From Nematocida ironsii (lineage: Eukaryota; Microsporidia), in assembly GCA_001642415.1 (NCBI GenBank), contig LTDK01000042.1, positions 1-63,987 on the forward strand: a DNA stretch of 63,987 nt, in the 5' to 3' direction. The position numbers and the translations under genes are program-made. Below, piece by piece: positions 1 to 9,650 of this stretch (its first letter is position 1; each line of letters opens with the position of its first letter). Under the pieces are notes generated by a model. That model saw only the letters and a program-made list of their open reading frames with translations. It had not been told where the DNA came from and ran no database searches.

Positions 1-1
1 T

Positions 2-982
2 ATAGGCAAGATAAGAATCCCACTATTTCTTCCTAAGATTATGGTTTCCGGCACTGTGCTTGGACCTTATGACAAGAATAGTATTAATTATAATGTATTT
101 AAATTGCATAAATATAAAGATTTAGTGCCAATTGACTACACAGAGATTTATACTCCTCCTCCTTTTAAGACTAATTCAAGTTCCTCTGACCCACAGACAA
201 ATGATTCAAGATTGTCAATAATTGAAGCACACATGAAAGAAAGTGATCTGAATTATGCAATTAAGCACTATTACAGTGACTTCTTTATACGAAATTCAAC
301 AGACTTCTATGAAGACCCACAGTGCTACTGCATGAATACTCAACAGGAAATAGATGAGAATGCTTTAAATGTATGTGTAACTTGGAATACAAGAATTTAT
401 GAAAGTGTCTATGGGTATACAACATACAAATTTGACAGCAGAATACGAGACGAAAGAACGTGCATGGGTGTTATTAGTCAACCTGCCCACTCTTCTTTCA
501 TTGGCATGCTACAGCGTAAAAACCCTTCTCTTAATACAGCACTATATGGGTACTGTTTCTACAAAACCCGTGCAGAGGTTGACTATAAAACTAGCGCTAT
601 TTTTTGTCTTACTATGAAACATCTTTTAGAAAGAATGAATGCGTATTTGGTGGATATAAATGCAAAGAATGAAATAATCGATCCCATTTCAAAGAAAAAA
701 CTCAATAGAAATGACTATGACCAGAAATTCATTCTAAAAGACATTTCAAATGCTATTAAAAATAGTAAACTACAAGAAATTAGGCACAGTCATGAAGGAA
801 TTATATCTATAAGAGACAATAACTACAATGGATGCAAATATGGCATTCATTATGATATTTTAAGTGCTTTAATTAAAACCTACCCTATCACACGAGAATT
901 GCGTTTAGAGCAACTAATAAATTACCAAAAAAAACATCAAAATGACTCTAAACCCAAAGAAATCCCGAAAACCACTAACTAA
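2..982 (+). CDS. Secreted large-family protein, 5' end cut off by window edge
   Basis: The reading frame is open from the first bases of the window to the stop at 980-982, so the gene almost certainly starts upstream; the first in-window ATG is at 41. The codons before that ATG read RIPLFLPKI, which matches RIPLFLSTF in the 1328-residue protein at 19556-23542, and homology continues downstream. Shared blocks include YYSDFFIRN, a Cys-rich C-x-C segment, WNTRI followed by a YTTY motif, a YGxCxYK block and a terminal GIH block. This is therefore the C-terminal ~325 residues of a paralogue of that secreted protein. Function is unknown; in Nematocida such expanded families are thought to be host-exposed (established for the genus from memory, inferred here). 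No membrane segment is seen in the visible part. Confidence 0.75.
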   Translation: MGKIRIPLFLPKIMVSGTVLGPYDKNSINYNVFKLHKYKDLVPIDYTEIYTPPPFKTNSSSSDPQTNDSRLSIIEAHMKESDLNYAIKHYYSDFFIRNSTDFYEDPQCYCMNTQQEIDENALNVCVTWNTRIYESVYGYTTYKFDSRIRDERTCMGVISQPAHSSFIGMLQRKNPSLNTALYGYCFYKTRAEVDYKTSAIFCLTMKHLLERMNAYLVDINAKNEIIDPISKKKLNRNDYDQKFILKDISNAIKNSKLQEIRHSHEGIISIRDNNYNGCKYGIHYDILSALIKTYPITRELRLEQLINYQKKHQNDSKPKEIPKTTN

Positions 983-1734
983 GAAAATACATTAACTATA
1001 ACTACTTATTTATTACATATGCTACCTAATTGTTCTATTTATAATACTACAATATATATAAGTATTTATTTCCCACACCACTACTATTCTACACCAATAG
1101 CCTAAATATACTGTTTCTAGTTAAATTGTCAATGATCTTTTGTTTCTGCTTCATAAATAGAAAGCTAATTTAATATATTTATACTAGATTATATTACTAT
1201 ACTACAGATACATCCATCCCTTTGAACTGAAACCAAACACATCATACTGTAACAATTCAATAAAAATAGTTCATTTAAGTTTTCTTTTGAAATATAATTG
1301 GCTATCTAGCAAGTCTTAATTACTGTGTCTTGTATTGTGCAAATTTATTGCTTTTGAGGATTTTTACTAATTGTTTGTATGTGTTAAATAATTTCTATAT
1401 TTATTTTATTTTCTTTTATTCTTCTTATAATAAACTCATACTTAATTCAATATTCTATAGAAAAAGTGAACATATTTTATTTCTACATAAAATATTTAAT
1501 AGTATAATAGAATATAAGTAAAGGATAATTATACTAAAATCAGAGACAAACCAGGATGTGATAAATTATACTTGTATATTGTGCACTTGTCTAGATCACA
1601 CTTTCTGCCAGTACTTATTATCTTCTTATTAGACAGACATACTGTCATATAGACAGCTATACGCAGACTAATTATACTCTAATTATACTTTTTTCATTTT
1701 TTAAATTTTATTCCTGAAATATAAGATTAATGAA
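983..1734. other. Intergenic, no gene seen
   Basis: AT-rich sequence. The only long open frame (1330-1521) starts with TTG, is dominated by Phe/Tyr/Ile/Leu and looks like chance AT-rich reading. No motif was recognised, apart from a TATAAG at about 1721 that precedes the structured region beginning at 1735. Confidence 0.5.
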
Positions 1735-1990
1735 GTGATCGATAGAGGAAGAAGTTAAGAAACAAGGGGATCACAAGCCGGCTGGCCCCCACACCGAACA
1801 CGTAGCCAACCGATATGACTACAGATGATTTTGTTTCGGACCTGCTGAATGGCATGCAGTTACAATCGTTCATATTTCATACTATATATAGGCGCCGCTC
1901 TAGAGGCATGAAGAGCCGCTTAGGAAGTATAGGAAGAGTACCTGAGATGTCTGGCTGCCATTCGTATGTGGCCCCTAAAACCATATATCA
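1735..1990 (+). ncRNA. Candidate structured ncRNA, unidentified
   Basis: This stretch is clearly richer in G+C than its surroundings and has no credible ORF. A TATAAG box lies about 15-20 bases upstream. Complementary arms are visible: GTGATC near 1736 pairs with GATCAC near 1767; GGCTGGC pairs with GCCAACC with one mismatch (about 1779-1811); and GCCGCTCT pairs with AGAGCCGC with one mismatch (about 1894-1918). A possible C-box-like ATGATT and CTGA follow. An AAGCCGGCT string is reminiscent of U3 snoRNA box B, but the overall order does not convince me. RNase P RNA, SRP RNA or U3 are the obvious alternatives. Strand is a guess. Confidence 0.3.
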
Positions 1991-2246
1991 ATAAACTGTT
2001 TTAAACTAAAAAAAAATTGTATTTTAATTATAATATGAAATTCAAATCCTATCCACCAATTCTTGCTCTAAACCTTTTAATATCGCTTTATTCAGTATAA
2101 TTCTCTAATTATTGCTTTAGACCCTTCTAGTGCACCCTTTATATTTCTTTATTCATTTTAATTACATTCCATAATTGCCATTATGTACAAATTTGCATGG
2201 AAATAGACTCTGGTCTTATTGGTCTATACATTTTTCAAAGGTATAA

Positions 2247-2329
2247 ATAGAGGAGAGAAATACGAAAATATGAAGAATTCGTCGGTGGTAGTGTGAATCT
2301 CGTAGTTCTCCTCTATAGACAGCTTGTCT
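2247..2329 (+). ncRNA. Two consecutive hairpins; candidate ncRNA 5' end
   Basis: The arm 2247-2256 (ATAGAGGAGA) is perfectly complementary to 2307-2316, and inside it TACGA at 2261-2265 pairs with TCGTA at 2300-2304. This gives a 15-bp stem with a small internal loop. It is followed directly by AGACA-GCT-TGTCT at 2317-2329. A GGTATAAATA box overlaps the base of the first stem. No coding frame is present. The downstream limit cannot be seen; sequence to about 2560 may belong to the same transcript. Confidence 0.3.
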
Positions 2330-2802
2330 GTATATAGCCCCAGTAGCTTAAGTTCATGCACTTATTCACTGCCTAAATACCAGAATAACTAATCATGAAC
2401 ACATAAACTGTCTTTAAGATTATAGGTATACGCTCTACTGTGTAATATGCAATAAACATACTACTACAGCTGAATAAAGCAGTGAGTAAGTCCCACCACT
2501 TAATCTCCTCTAAATGGACTGTCTCTGTTGTGTATATTAATTAACAGACCAAACCAATAAAGATTTGTACATTTAACTCTCTCACATTCTTTTTATTATT
2601 CTTTATGGCGCATTTATATCTTAAAATAGCTCTTTAATGCTGTATATCAAATAGATATTTTCTGTTTTCAAGCATCTTTCGAGTCTTCTTGTTGATTTCT
2701 TTTAATTCTTACTAATATGCTAATTTTTTGTACTGTAAATATAAGAAAGACCCATTTTATTATAAGGCTATAAATATTTATTGTTTATAAAATATTATTA
2801 AA
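2330..2802. other. Intergenic, no gene seen
   Basis: AT-rich with scattered AATAAA-like strings. It may include the 3' part of the hairpin-bearing transcript at 2247. Nothing else is recognisable. Confidence 0.4.
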
Positions 2803-3888
2803 ATGCTGATATTACAGGTACTTAGATGGGCAACAAATACAAAGCAGAGAGTTCAAAACATTTCTATCTGTCTTCTATGCCTCTTCACTAGTATTGTGCT
2901 CTACCTGTGCTACAATGTATCTTTAGAAGAAATTAAGTGCTATAGCGACCAGCTAATAAAGAATGCAGAGTATTCTGTAGAATGCACAAAAAGCAAAATA
3001 ACCCCAGTAGATGAATACAGGGACAGCGAATACGATGAGTATAGTACAATTCTATTAACAGGAAAAAAAGACGCTGCAGATCTTATTGCGAAAATCCATA
3101 AAACAGCACAGGAAATGGAAAACAGAACAAAAGGATATGACATTAAAATAGGTGAGTGCTCGCATAAAGACATGCAGAAGTATTTCTTAGTATTAGAAAT
3201 TGAAAAGAGTGACAACACCCTATTATACATCAACAATCAAGGATGGCAGGTAAATTCAGATATTCTTTCTATCTTTTGTGATCGTATGTTTACAGCAGAC
3301 ATAACAGGAATCAGTGGGAATAGACTGATAAATTTGATATTTAATAAAATATCCCTGGGGCTTTCTGATGATGGTGTTGAAAGTGTCCTTGCCATCTTGC
3401 ATAACATACACAACTTATATAGCCACTCACTAGGAGTATACTTCTACTGGGTGATTAATGAAAAAGCCATTTTCCTCTCTTCTAATGTATTGCTAGTGCT
3501 TGTTCTGGGAGTATTCCTAATATTTCTGGAATTTATCACAGGAGGAAGTTTTAAATTTGATTTCTTCCGAGGAAGTGCGATCACGCATGTTCTACTCGGG
3601 TATAATATGGTGTTTATGAATCTCAATGAAATGTCATATTTTGAAGTATTTCTGTTCTACTCAGTGCTTGTTCCCCTTAATTTCCCATTGGCTGTTATTC
3701 TGGGGCTCTTTCGAGTTGTTTTATTTTTCTGTCTTCTAATTGGATGCGCAGAGAATCGAAGCATTTTTCTGCAACAATTCAACCTCCTGTATGAAACAAT
3801 CAACAGAGCCACAGAGTGCGAACCTCTTTCACTACGTTTCTCTACCGAGAGACTCAGTAAGGGAAAGCAGATTCCACATGCCAGTTAG
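2803..3888 (+). CDS. Membrane protein with lumenal domain; weak Gaa1-like layout
   Basis: 361 residues from an ATG. One membrane segment lies near the N-terminus (about residues 20-42), followed by a soluble region of about 185 residues and then three or four strongly hydrophobic segments (about 225-345). The topology of N-terminal anchor, lumenal domain and C-terminal polytopic bundle is that of Gaa1/GPAA1 of the GPI transamidase. The segment GVYFYWVINEKAIFLSS weakly recalls the Gaa1 segment leading into its C-terminal membrane region. The protein is much shorter than yeast or human Gaa1, so this is only a suggestion. The 3' end overlaps the next gene by 11 bases in another frame. Confidence 0.6.
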   Translation: MLILQVLRWATNTKQRVQNISICLLCLFTSIVLYLCYNVSLEEIKCYSDQLIKNAEYSVECTKSKITPVDEYRDSEYDEYSTILLTGKKDAADLIAKIHKTAQEMENRTKGYDIKIGECSHKDMQKYFLVLEIEKSDNTLLYINNQGWQVNSDILSIFCDRMFTADITGISGNRLINLIFNKISLGLSDDGVESVLAILHNIHNLYSHSLGVYFYWVINEKAIFLSSNVLLVLVLGVFLIFLEFITGGSFKFDFFRGSAITHVLLGYNMVFMNLNEMSYFEVFLFYSVLVPLNFPLAVILGLFRVVLFFCLLIGCAENRSIFLQQFNLLYETINRATECEPLSLRFSTERLSKGKQIPHAS

Positions 3889-4507
3889 AGCCATTGAAAA
3901 AAAACCAACACTTTTAAAACGGGTGGCCAATTTTATTTGCTATCCTTTTATAAAACACAGAAAGCAAAAAACGCAGTTGTATACCACAGAAGTAACAAAC
4001 GCATTATTATATCTTATAAACAAACAAGCATACTTAAATAAGCAGATATTCATGCATGCGCGGCTGAATACAGACATGAAAGAAAACTTTAAACAGTTTG
4101 AGTGTATAGACTACACAAGATATTCGCACGAGGACATATTTGGGTTTGTTAAGCTTTATTTGCTAAAGGAATTAGGACCACCAGTTAAATCATCAATTAT
4201 AAAACGAATTATTGATAGCAAATACGACAAAACCCATATTCCAGGAATAGTAAAGGACATATTCACAAACAGCAACTTATACACTATTAGAAATCTTCAA
4301 ATTATGTTCTGTTTACTGATTTATACGTATAAAATATTTAATTACAATAGCATTAGTGGAATGTTTTTGGTGGGAGCATTTATTCCTTTATTCTTTGGGG
4401 AGAAAGAGATTTTGCGGCTTAAGAAAAAGAATCCACAGAAGTATTTCACTCTTATAAATAGATGGAATGATATTATAAAATATCTTCCTAAAGGAAGTAT
4501 TCATTAA
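3878..4507 (+). CDS. Possible degenerate RhoGAP-like protein
   Basis: About 209 residues from the ATG at 3878, which overlaps the last 11 bases of the preceding gene; the frame is open further upstream, with another ATG at 3791. Residues after the start are basic (KKPTLLKRV, KHRKQK). The body reads like a RhoGAP fold: an IFMHAR segment where GIFRxSG would sit, then a HEDIFGFVKLYLLKELGPP block like the family's LLKxYLRELPEPL, and a final SGMFLVGAFIPLFFG like ARNLAIVFAPNLL. The catalytic arginine finger is not in its usual place, so GTPase-activating activity is doubtful. Family assignment is by eye and uncertain. Confidence 0.55.
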   Translation: MPVRAIEKKPTLLKRVANFICYPFIKHRKQKTQLYTTEVTNALLYLINKQAYLNKQIFMHARLNTDMKENFKQFECIDYTRYSHEDIFGFVKLYLLKELGPPVKSSIIKRIIDSKYDKTHIPGIVKDIFTNSNLYTIRNLQIMFCLLIYTYKIFNYNSISGMFLVGAFIPLFFGEKEILRLKKKNPQKYFTLINRWNDIIKYLPKGSIH

Positions 4508-4977
4508 ATACCCCAAATATGCCAAATGCTTCTATGAAAATTATATATATAATAAAGTGTGCGGTTTACTATGTATGTTTGGGTTAATAACAGTATAAAT
4601 AAAATAAAAAGATGTATCTTCTTTCTAAAGGTAGAAATAAAAAATTTATTAACAGATATGCATTTATAATTTGCTTAATAGTGGAATTATAATAAATCAA
4701 GCAGGCTGCAGAAAAAACTAGAGTTTAAGAGTAAATATATTGTAAATATAAGATAAGAGTATAATTTTGGGTTATATCTATAATTTAATTATACAAAAAG
4801 CATTTAACAAGACATAATTATGTATTCTACTACAGAATATTTAGTTTTATTAAAATATGAGATAAAAAATCCTTTATTGTTTACTATATTCGTTTATACG
4901 TGTAATTTTGTGTTGTATGAAATAGCAATTGTCCTTGTATAGTTATGTACTTTTTTCTGCAATTTTGAATTTTCTTT
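4508..4977. other. Intergenic with one copy of the CGGGTTAT-type motif
   Basis: AT-rich, no ORF. At 4763-4778 it carries AATTTTGGGTTATATC, a one-mismatch form of the dispersed ATTTCGGGTTATAT motif, on the coding strand about 200 bases upstream of the next gene. Confidence 0.4.
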
Positions 4978-5634
4978 ATGGGGAATCTGTTGAATGAAAT
5001 ACTGAACACATTAAAAGTATTTAATATAACACAGGTGTCAGTTGGGGAGTCTTCGGTTCAATTTGTATCTTCTGGCCCAAAGATTACTATGATAAGTGCA
5101 TGTGATTTTAATGCAAGCGGGTCTGGTGTACCCCGTGTCTATTCAACAGAGGTTCTACTAGCTGGAATTGTGGGATGCATGCAGATTGAAGAGGTGAATG
5201 AATCTCTTGTATTTACACAAGAAACAGATACATACAAGATTGTTAATACAATACAGCCACTTCTACAAGATGATTGGTCGTATGAAATTCCAGAGAAGTG
5301 GAGCACGAAGGTTATTGTGGAAATAGAGGCTTTTAAGAAGTTTATTAACCTTCAGCAGGAAATAGAAACATCAGTGTATCTATCAAACGGAAACCTATAT
5401 TTTGACAGCGAAGAAGCAAGCAATACAAGTATAATGCAAATAACGCACTTAGACATTATGCAGGAGGGAACTGAAAGAGTGACAGTTAATTTTCCTTCTT
5501 TAAAATATTTATCCGGCCTTTTAAGCCGTTGTGAAAGAGTCTCTATTATGTATACAAAAGAGTGTTTATCCATTGTGTTAATGTTTGAGGGTGATGCAGC
5601 CTACCACAGAGCTATTTTCAGTGGGCTTCAATAG
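4978..5634 (+). CDS. Sliding-clamp-fold protein, possibly Rad1-like
   Basis: 218 residues from an ATG preceded by a T-rich leader. The pattern resembles PCNA-fold clamps. The N-terminal 45 residues (LKVFNITQVSVGESSVQFVSS... ending ACDFNAS) look like the first beta-alpha-beta unit of Rad1/Hus1 ('...I.F...A...I...GI.....D....QA'). The C-terminal VNFPSLKYLSGLL plus a following 'V.I....CLSIVLMFE' is very like the PCNA ending 'LKYL...V.L.....PL.VEY'. If correct it would be a 9-1-1 checkpoint clamp subunit loaded on DNA at damage sites. Length is short for Rad1. No PIP-interaction residues can be judged. The family call is tentative. Confidence 0.45.
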   Translation: MGNLLNEILNTLKVFNITQVSVGESSVQFVSSGPKITMISACDFNASGSGVPRVYSTEVLLAGIVGCMQIEEVNESLVFTQETDTYKIVNTIQPLLQDDWSYEIPEKWSTKVIVEIEAFKKFINLQQEIETSVYLSNGNLYFDSEEASNTSIMQITHLDIMQEGTERVTVNFPSLKYLSGLLSRCERVSIMYTKECLSIVLMFEGDAAYHRAIFSGLQ

Positions 5635-6239
5635 AATTTCGGGTTATTAAGAAGCGGTGAGACAAGCTTATATCAGGTGCAGTAAAACATATTTTACTGT
5701 TTATACTGCATACGAATAATCCTAGTAGTGCTGGTTATATAGCATAGGCAAAATCCAGTATAATATTGTAACAAGTGCCCATTGTATATGAAATTATGTA
5801 AAGAACTTTCAGGTTATATATAACTTAGAATATAGCGCGAGATATAGCAACCGCAAATGTTCGAATATAGAGCAGAATAATATAAAATAGATGTAGAATA
5901 TAACTTAGTTGGGCTGTTTGTTGAATAGCCCTAGGAAAATTAAGAGCTAAATAGAATAGGGCAATAAATATTTTATTATAATTCAAATAGAGCAGTGGAA
6001 TAAATTTAGGCTATGCATAATAATATAATATGTAAAGGATAAATAATTATATTTTTTAATAAATTTCGGATTGTATTACGGCAGGTCCCTTGAACCTTAT
6101 ATTAATAAACTAGTTTATAATAAAAAAACGGCTATAATAATCTAAATACGCATAGAATAATAATTAAAACAATACTATAAAATCATTGCTCCAAATTATA
6201 AATAAGAATGAAGTCCTTAAACATGAAATAATCTAAATA
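5635..6239. other. Convergent intergenic region with CGGGTTAT motif
   Basis: It starts with AATTTCGGGTTATT at 5635-5648, directly after the stop of the clamp-like gene. The rest is AT-rich with no ORF, tRNA or clear structure. Confidence 0.4.
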
Positions 6240-9077
6240 TCACCGAACATAAATACATGCACTGCATTGATAACATTCAAGTACTTTTGAAAACTGATCA
6301 GCACTCATTGTAGGAACATTTTTGCATATGTATTCTTTCATTGAGTTTAGTCTAGTTATAATATTTTTGTAATACTCAGCACTCCATAAGTCACAATCAA
6401 TTATACCATAATCAGCACATGCATCAATCATTTTAAACAAGTTCACTATATGCCCTTTATGCTCGCCTTCCTGGTACAAGGCGCCAATAAAGATTAGTAA
6501 AAGGCTTGAAGTGCTTTTTGTACTAGAAAGAATAGGCTTAATTAGCAAATTGCTGGTTTTCTCATTTTTCACAATAGACACAATATTATCTATATTGGTA
6601 TAATTATCTGTTAAGCATTTAGTCATTGCAACCATTTCTAATGAAGATATCATAGAAAATATACTAGATAATGACCATGTATATACTACTTTAGATATGT
6701 TTAAATGTGTATTTATCCACTTTGAAATGGCATATTGTGAATTGGTGTTGATTATATATCTAAAAATTAATGCTAATTTACGGCACTCTATTTTTTTTAT
6801 AGCATTTAAACAGTGCGCGCGTTCTACTTTCAATTTATTATGTATTAAACTATTTTCATATATTCTACTGTATAGAATACAGGCCAGTGGTAGGACTGTA
6901 ATGTTTTTTTTGTTTAAGGGCATGCTTCCAAATATATTACTGCACAATCTCACAATATGATTTTCACCAGATAGAGTTGTTCCAACTACTCGCATTAAAA
7001 TCCCAGCCATTATTTCTTCTTTATACCAGTGAGATTCTATTTTTTTATATAGAAATAGGGCAGCAATAAACTCTTGCGCGGTGCTTGATATAGATTTAAT
7101 CTGTATAATTGGCGCAGACAAGCTGTATCTAGAGGGCATGAAATTTAGTTCTTTCTTTTCTATATAATATGCAATCATACATTGTGTAAAAGTAATCGGC
7201 AGGGGTTGTTGTTTTTTAAGTTTATGTAGTTGTGCTTGCACACTGTTTGGCACTGTTTTTTCCTCTGGAAGAATAAAAAACTGTATTAATTCAGGAAGAT
7301 GCCCTATTTTTAGCAAGCTCATTACACCATCTCTTGTGTATTTCACTGTAATATTTCCAAGTATATCAATTTGTTCATTGCGTAGTATAGACTTTAGCCA
7401 GGAGATCTCTACTTCTATCTCGCTAATTTTATGATTTTTATTACTATTTGGCCTATAAGAGCAGCTTCTAGATGCCTGTTTAAATATATATGTTAGATAC
7501 TCTCGTATGTCTAAGAAAATAGTGTCTGTGCAATGCACAGGATGCACCTGATTTATTTTCTGTAATATCTCATTAAGCCGGAAATTTCTATCATTTTTGG
7601 AATTACAAATGCCTATTAGTTTTAGTATTATATATAGCATATTAATAATCCCAGGAACAATACTAATTTTTATTTCTTGATTTAGAAATAAAGTAGAATT
7701 GTCCAGCGTTTCTCTTAGAAGAAATACCCAGTCATTCATCATTTGGATGCTTATTTCTTTTTCTGGCACCCTGTACTTTTGAAAGAAGTTTTTTATTTTG
7801 CTGCACTCTGTTTCAATATGATCCATGGAGTACGTATTTGTAGTGGGATCAAATGCAAAATGACAGAAAAGTGCCAGTAGTGCTGCTTCAGATGAATTAT
7901 TAGTAGTAGTCTCTCCTATATGGAGAAATCTCCACGGAAGCCTGCCAAATACATTGTTAGAGTCATATGAAGACAGGTGTTCTTCTTTACTAAATGGAGT
8001 CACTTTCTCTTGTGGTGCATTTAGTATACTAGTATAACTTTTAATATACTGTATATTATTAAGGAAATTATCGGATTCAGTGTCGCTAGAAATGAACATA
8101 AAACACTTAAGAATAATATTTGTCTCTTTTCTTTCCTGAACACTGTTTTTCTTAGTATAGAATCTGTTCTCATTAACTAAGTTATATACCACACGTATAA
8201 ATTCCATCATTTGATTTGCAGTATCTATATATTCGTATATATATAATTGGATGAGCCACCTTGCACTGGTTAAAAACCTCCCCCTTTTTAGGCTCTTTAA
8301 TGAAATTGGTTCAGACATATTTTCTTCTTTTTGTATAAGTGGGCTGTTCTTACAGTCTATAAAAAACTGGATAATGTTTTCTGTTTCTTTTTGGTATACA
8401 TACATTTTTGATTTTTTTGAATTATTACTATTTTCCGCGATACAAAAAGATACATTCATATTAAAAGTACAATCTTCTTCTACGCCTTCATTATTATCTT
8501 CTATCTTTAATAAAACAAGTGTTTTCTCTGTTTGGTTTTGCCCCTCAAGGGTTAGTAATATATCCATCCCTTCTGAGAGTAAAAGTAACGAGCCAAGTAT
8601 TTTATATGCATGTATGGGGCTTTTCAAGTTTTTGAGAAAAATAAAGAATGAATCACTTTCTCCCTGTATTGGACAAATGCATAAACAATCATTTATAGGC
8701 GAAAACATACTAATCAATACATCATGATAGTTTCTTCTATACTCTTCTAATTCGCTTGCATTTTTATGTATAACAAATGTCTTGTCATTTCTACAGTTTC
8801 TTATATAAAAATTCTTCTCTGAATTTAATATTACGCTATAGTCAATATCTATTTCAGAGGTGAATAGCCGCTTGTTAAATAGATGTCCTTCTTCATAACT
8901 TATTTTTGCACGAATTAATCCTAACGGCCCTTCTGGGTTAACTCGTATTTTAACTGTATTAGAGCCAATGTTTTGCGTATGTATGTATAGTATATCGTTA
9001 TATTCTAATCTGGCATTTGCTCTCATATAAAATAATAATAATAATACAAATATAATTTCCGCTCGTTCTTTCTGCAT
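6240..9077 (-). CDS. Secreted large-family protein (second family), intact
   Basis: 945 residues from an ATG at 9077. The N-terminus is a signal peptide (hydrophobic run IIFVLLLLFYM, cleavage probably after ANA near residue 22). No other clear membrane segment is present, so it is predicted to be secreted. It is a full-length paralogue of the broken gene at 54379-57005. Shared blocks are LLLLSEG near residue 170, a FFIDC...FLTSARWLIQLYIYEYI block (240-285), NDWxxLI/LRE...PGIINM (about 460-495) and a later IDI.G region. Cysteines are scattered with no recognised domain. It is likely a host-exposed lineage-specific protein (inference from signal peptide, copy number and divergence). Confidence 0.8.
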   Translation of the reverse strand: MQKERAEIIFVLLLLFYMRANARLEYNDILYIHTQNIGSNTVKIRVNPEGPLGLIRAKISYEEGHLFNKRLFTSEIDIDYSVILNSEKNFYIRNCRNDKTFVIHKNASELEEYRRNYHDVLISMFSPINDCLCICPIQGESDSFFIFLKNLKSPIHAYKILGSLLLLSEGMDILLTLEGQNQTEKTLVLLKIEDNNEGVEEDCTFNMNVSFCIAENSNNSKKSKMYVYQKETENIIQFFIDCKNSPLIQKEENMSEPISLKSLKRGRFLTSARWLIQLYIYEYIDTANQMMEFIRVVYNLVNENRFYTKKNSVQERKETNIILKCFMFISSDTESDNFLNNIQYIKSYTSILNAPQEKVTPFSKEEHLSSYDSNNVFGRLPWRFLHIGETTTNNSSEAALLALFCHFAFDPTTNTYSMDHIETECSKIKNFFQKYRVPEKEISIQMMNDWVFLLRETLDNSTLFLNQEIKISIVPGIINMLYIILKLIGICNSKNDRNFRLNEILQKINQVHPVHCTDTIFLDIREYLTYIFKQASRSCSYRPNSNKNHKISEIEVEISWLKSILRNEQIDILGNITVKYTRDGVMSLLKIGHLPELIQFFILPEEKTVPNSVQAQLHKLKKQQPLPITFTQCMIAYYIEKKELNFMPSRYSLSAPIIQIKSISSTAQEFIAALFLYKKIESHWYKEEIMAGILMRVVGTTLSGENHIVRLCSNIFGSMPLNKKNITVLPLACILYSRIYENSLIHNKLKVERAHCLNAIKKIECRKLALIFRYIINTNSQYAISKWINTHLNISKVVYTWSLSSIFSMISSLEMVAMTKCLTDNYTNIDNIVSIVKNEKTSNLLIKPILSSTKSTSSLLLIFIGALYQEGEHKGHIVNLFKMIDACADYGIIDCDLWSAEYYKNIITRLNSMKEYICKNVPTMSADQFSKVLECYQCSACIYVR

Positions 9078-9284
9078 TAGTATCGTTTTTTATTTTAAAG
9101 TATATATTAACTACGATTGTTGCTGTTGCTAACAAATTAAATCAAGATAATATTTTATTAAACTAATTATTAATATATTGCTCTCTGTCAAAAAGAATAA
9201 TTAAATTAAAATGTATGTGAACTATAAATCATTTATTAAAAATAAAGTATTATTTGTGCCTTACAATATATAAATAACTGAATA

Positions 9285-9650
9285 ATGAAGGGAAATAGCG
9301 TAAATAAGTTAAGTAATATTGAATTTCGACAACATAAAGAGAAGCACATAAGTACTAATATAGATGGATTAAATACTTCATTATCAAATACAATTAATGA
9401 AATAGAAGAGGATGAATTAAAGCCACTAGCACGTACTGTGCAGGATTCATCAGAGTCTTTAAATACAGCCATATCTAACATTAAATACCGCGACTACTGT
9501 ATAATAGAACACTTAAACAATATTGTAGATACAGAATCCAAGAGAAAGTATAAAGTGTATATAAGATATATTATGCTGTTTATGATAATGTGGGTAATTA
9601 TAGCAATGTTTATAATCATAGCAGTTGTTTATCTTCCTATGCATAATTGA
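9285..9650 (+). CDS. Small tail-anchored protein, SNARE-like layout
   Basis: 121 residues from an ATG. Residues 1-85 are polar with heptad-like spacing of Leu/Ile (for example IDGLNTSLSNTINEIEEDEL), then a KRKYK cluster and one strong membrane segment (about 92-116, IMLFMIMWVIIAMFIIIAVVY) ending four residues from the C-terminus. This is the layout of a tail-anchored SNARE with a juxtamembrane basic patch. No central glutamine or arginine layer can be assigned with confidence, so the SNARE idea is inference. The gene lies head-to-head with the secreted-family gene at 9077, about 207 bases apart. Confidence 0.6.
   Translation: MKGNSVNKLSNIEFRQHKEKHISTNIDGLNTSLSNTINEIEEDELKPLARTVQDSSESLNTAISNIKYRDYCIIEHLNNIVDTESKRKYKVYIRYIMLFMIMWVIIAMFIIIAVVYLPMHN

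Noticed and set aside
1330..1521. 63-codon frame in the first long intergenic region
   Set aside because: TTG start, composition typical of chance AT-rich translation, no context.
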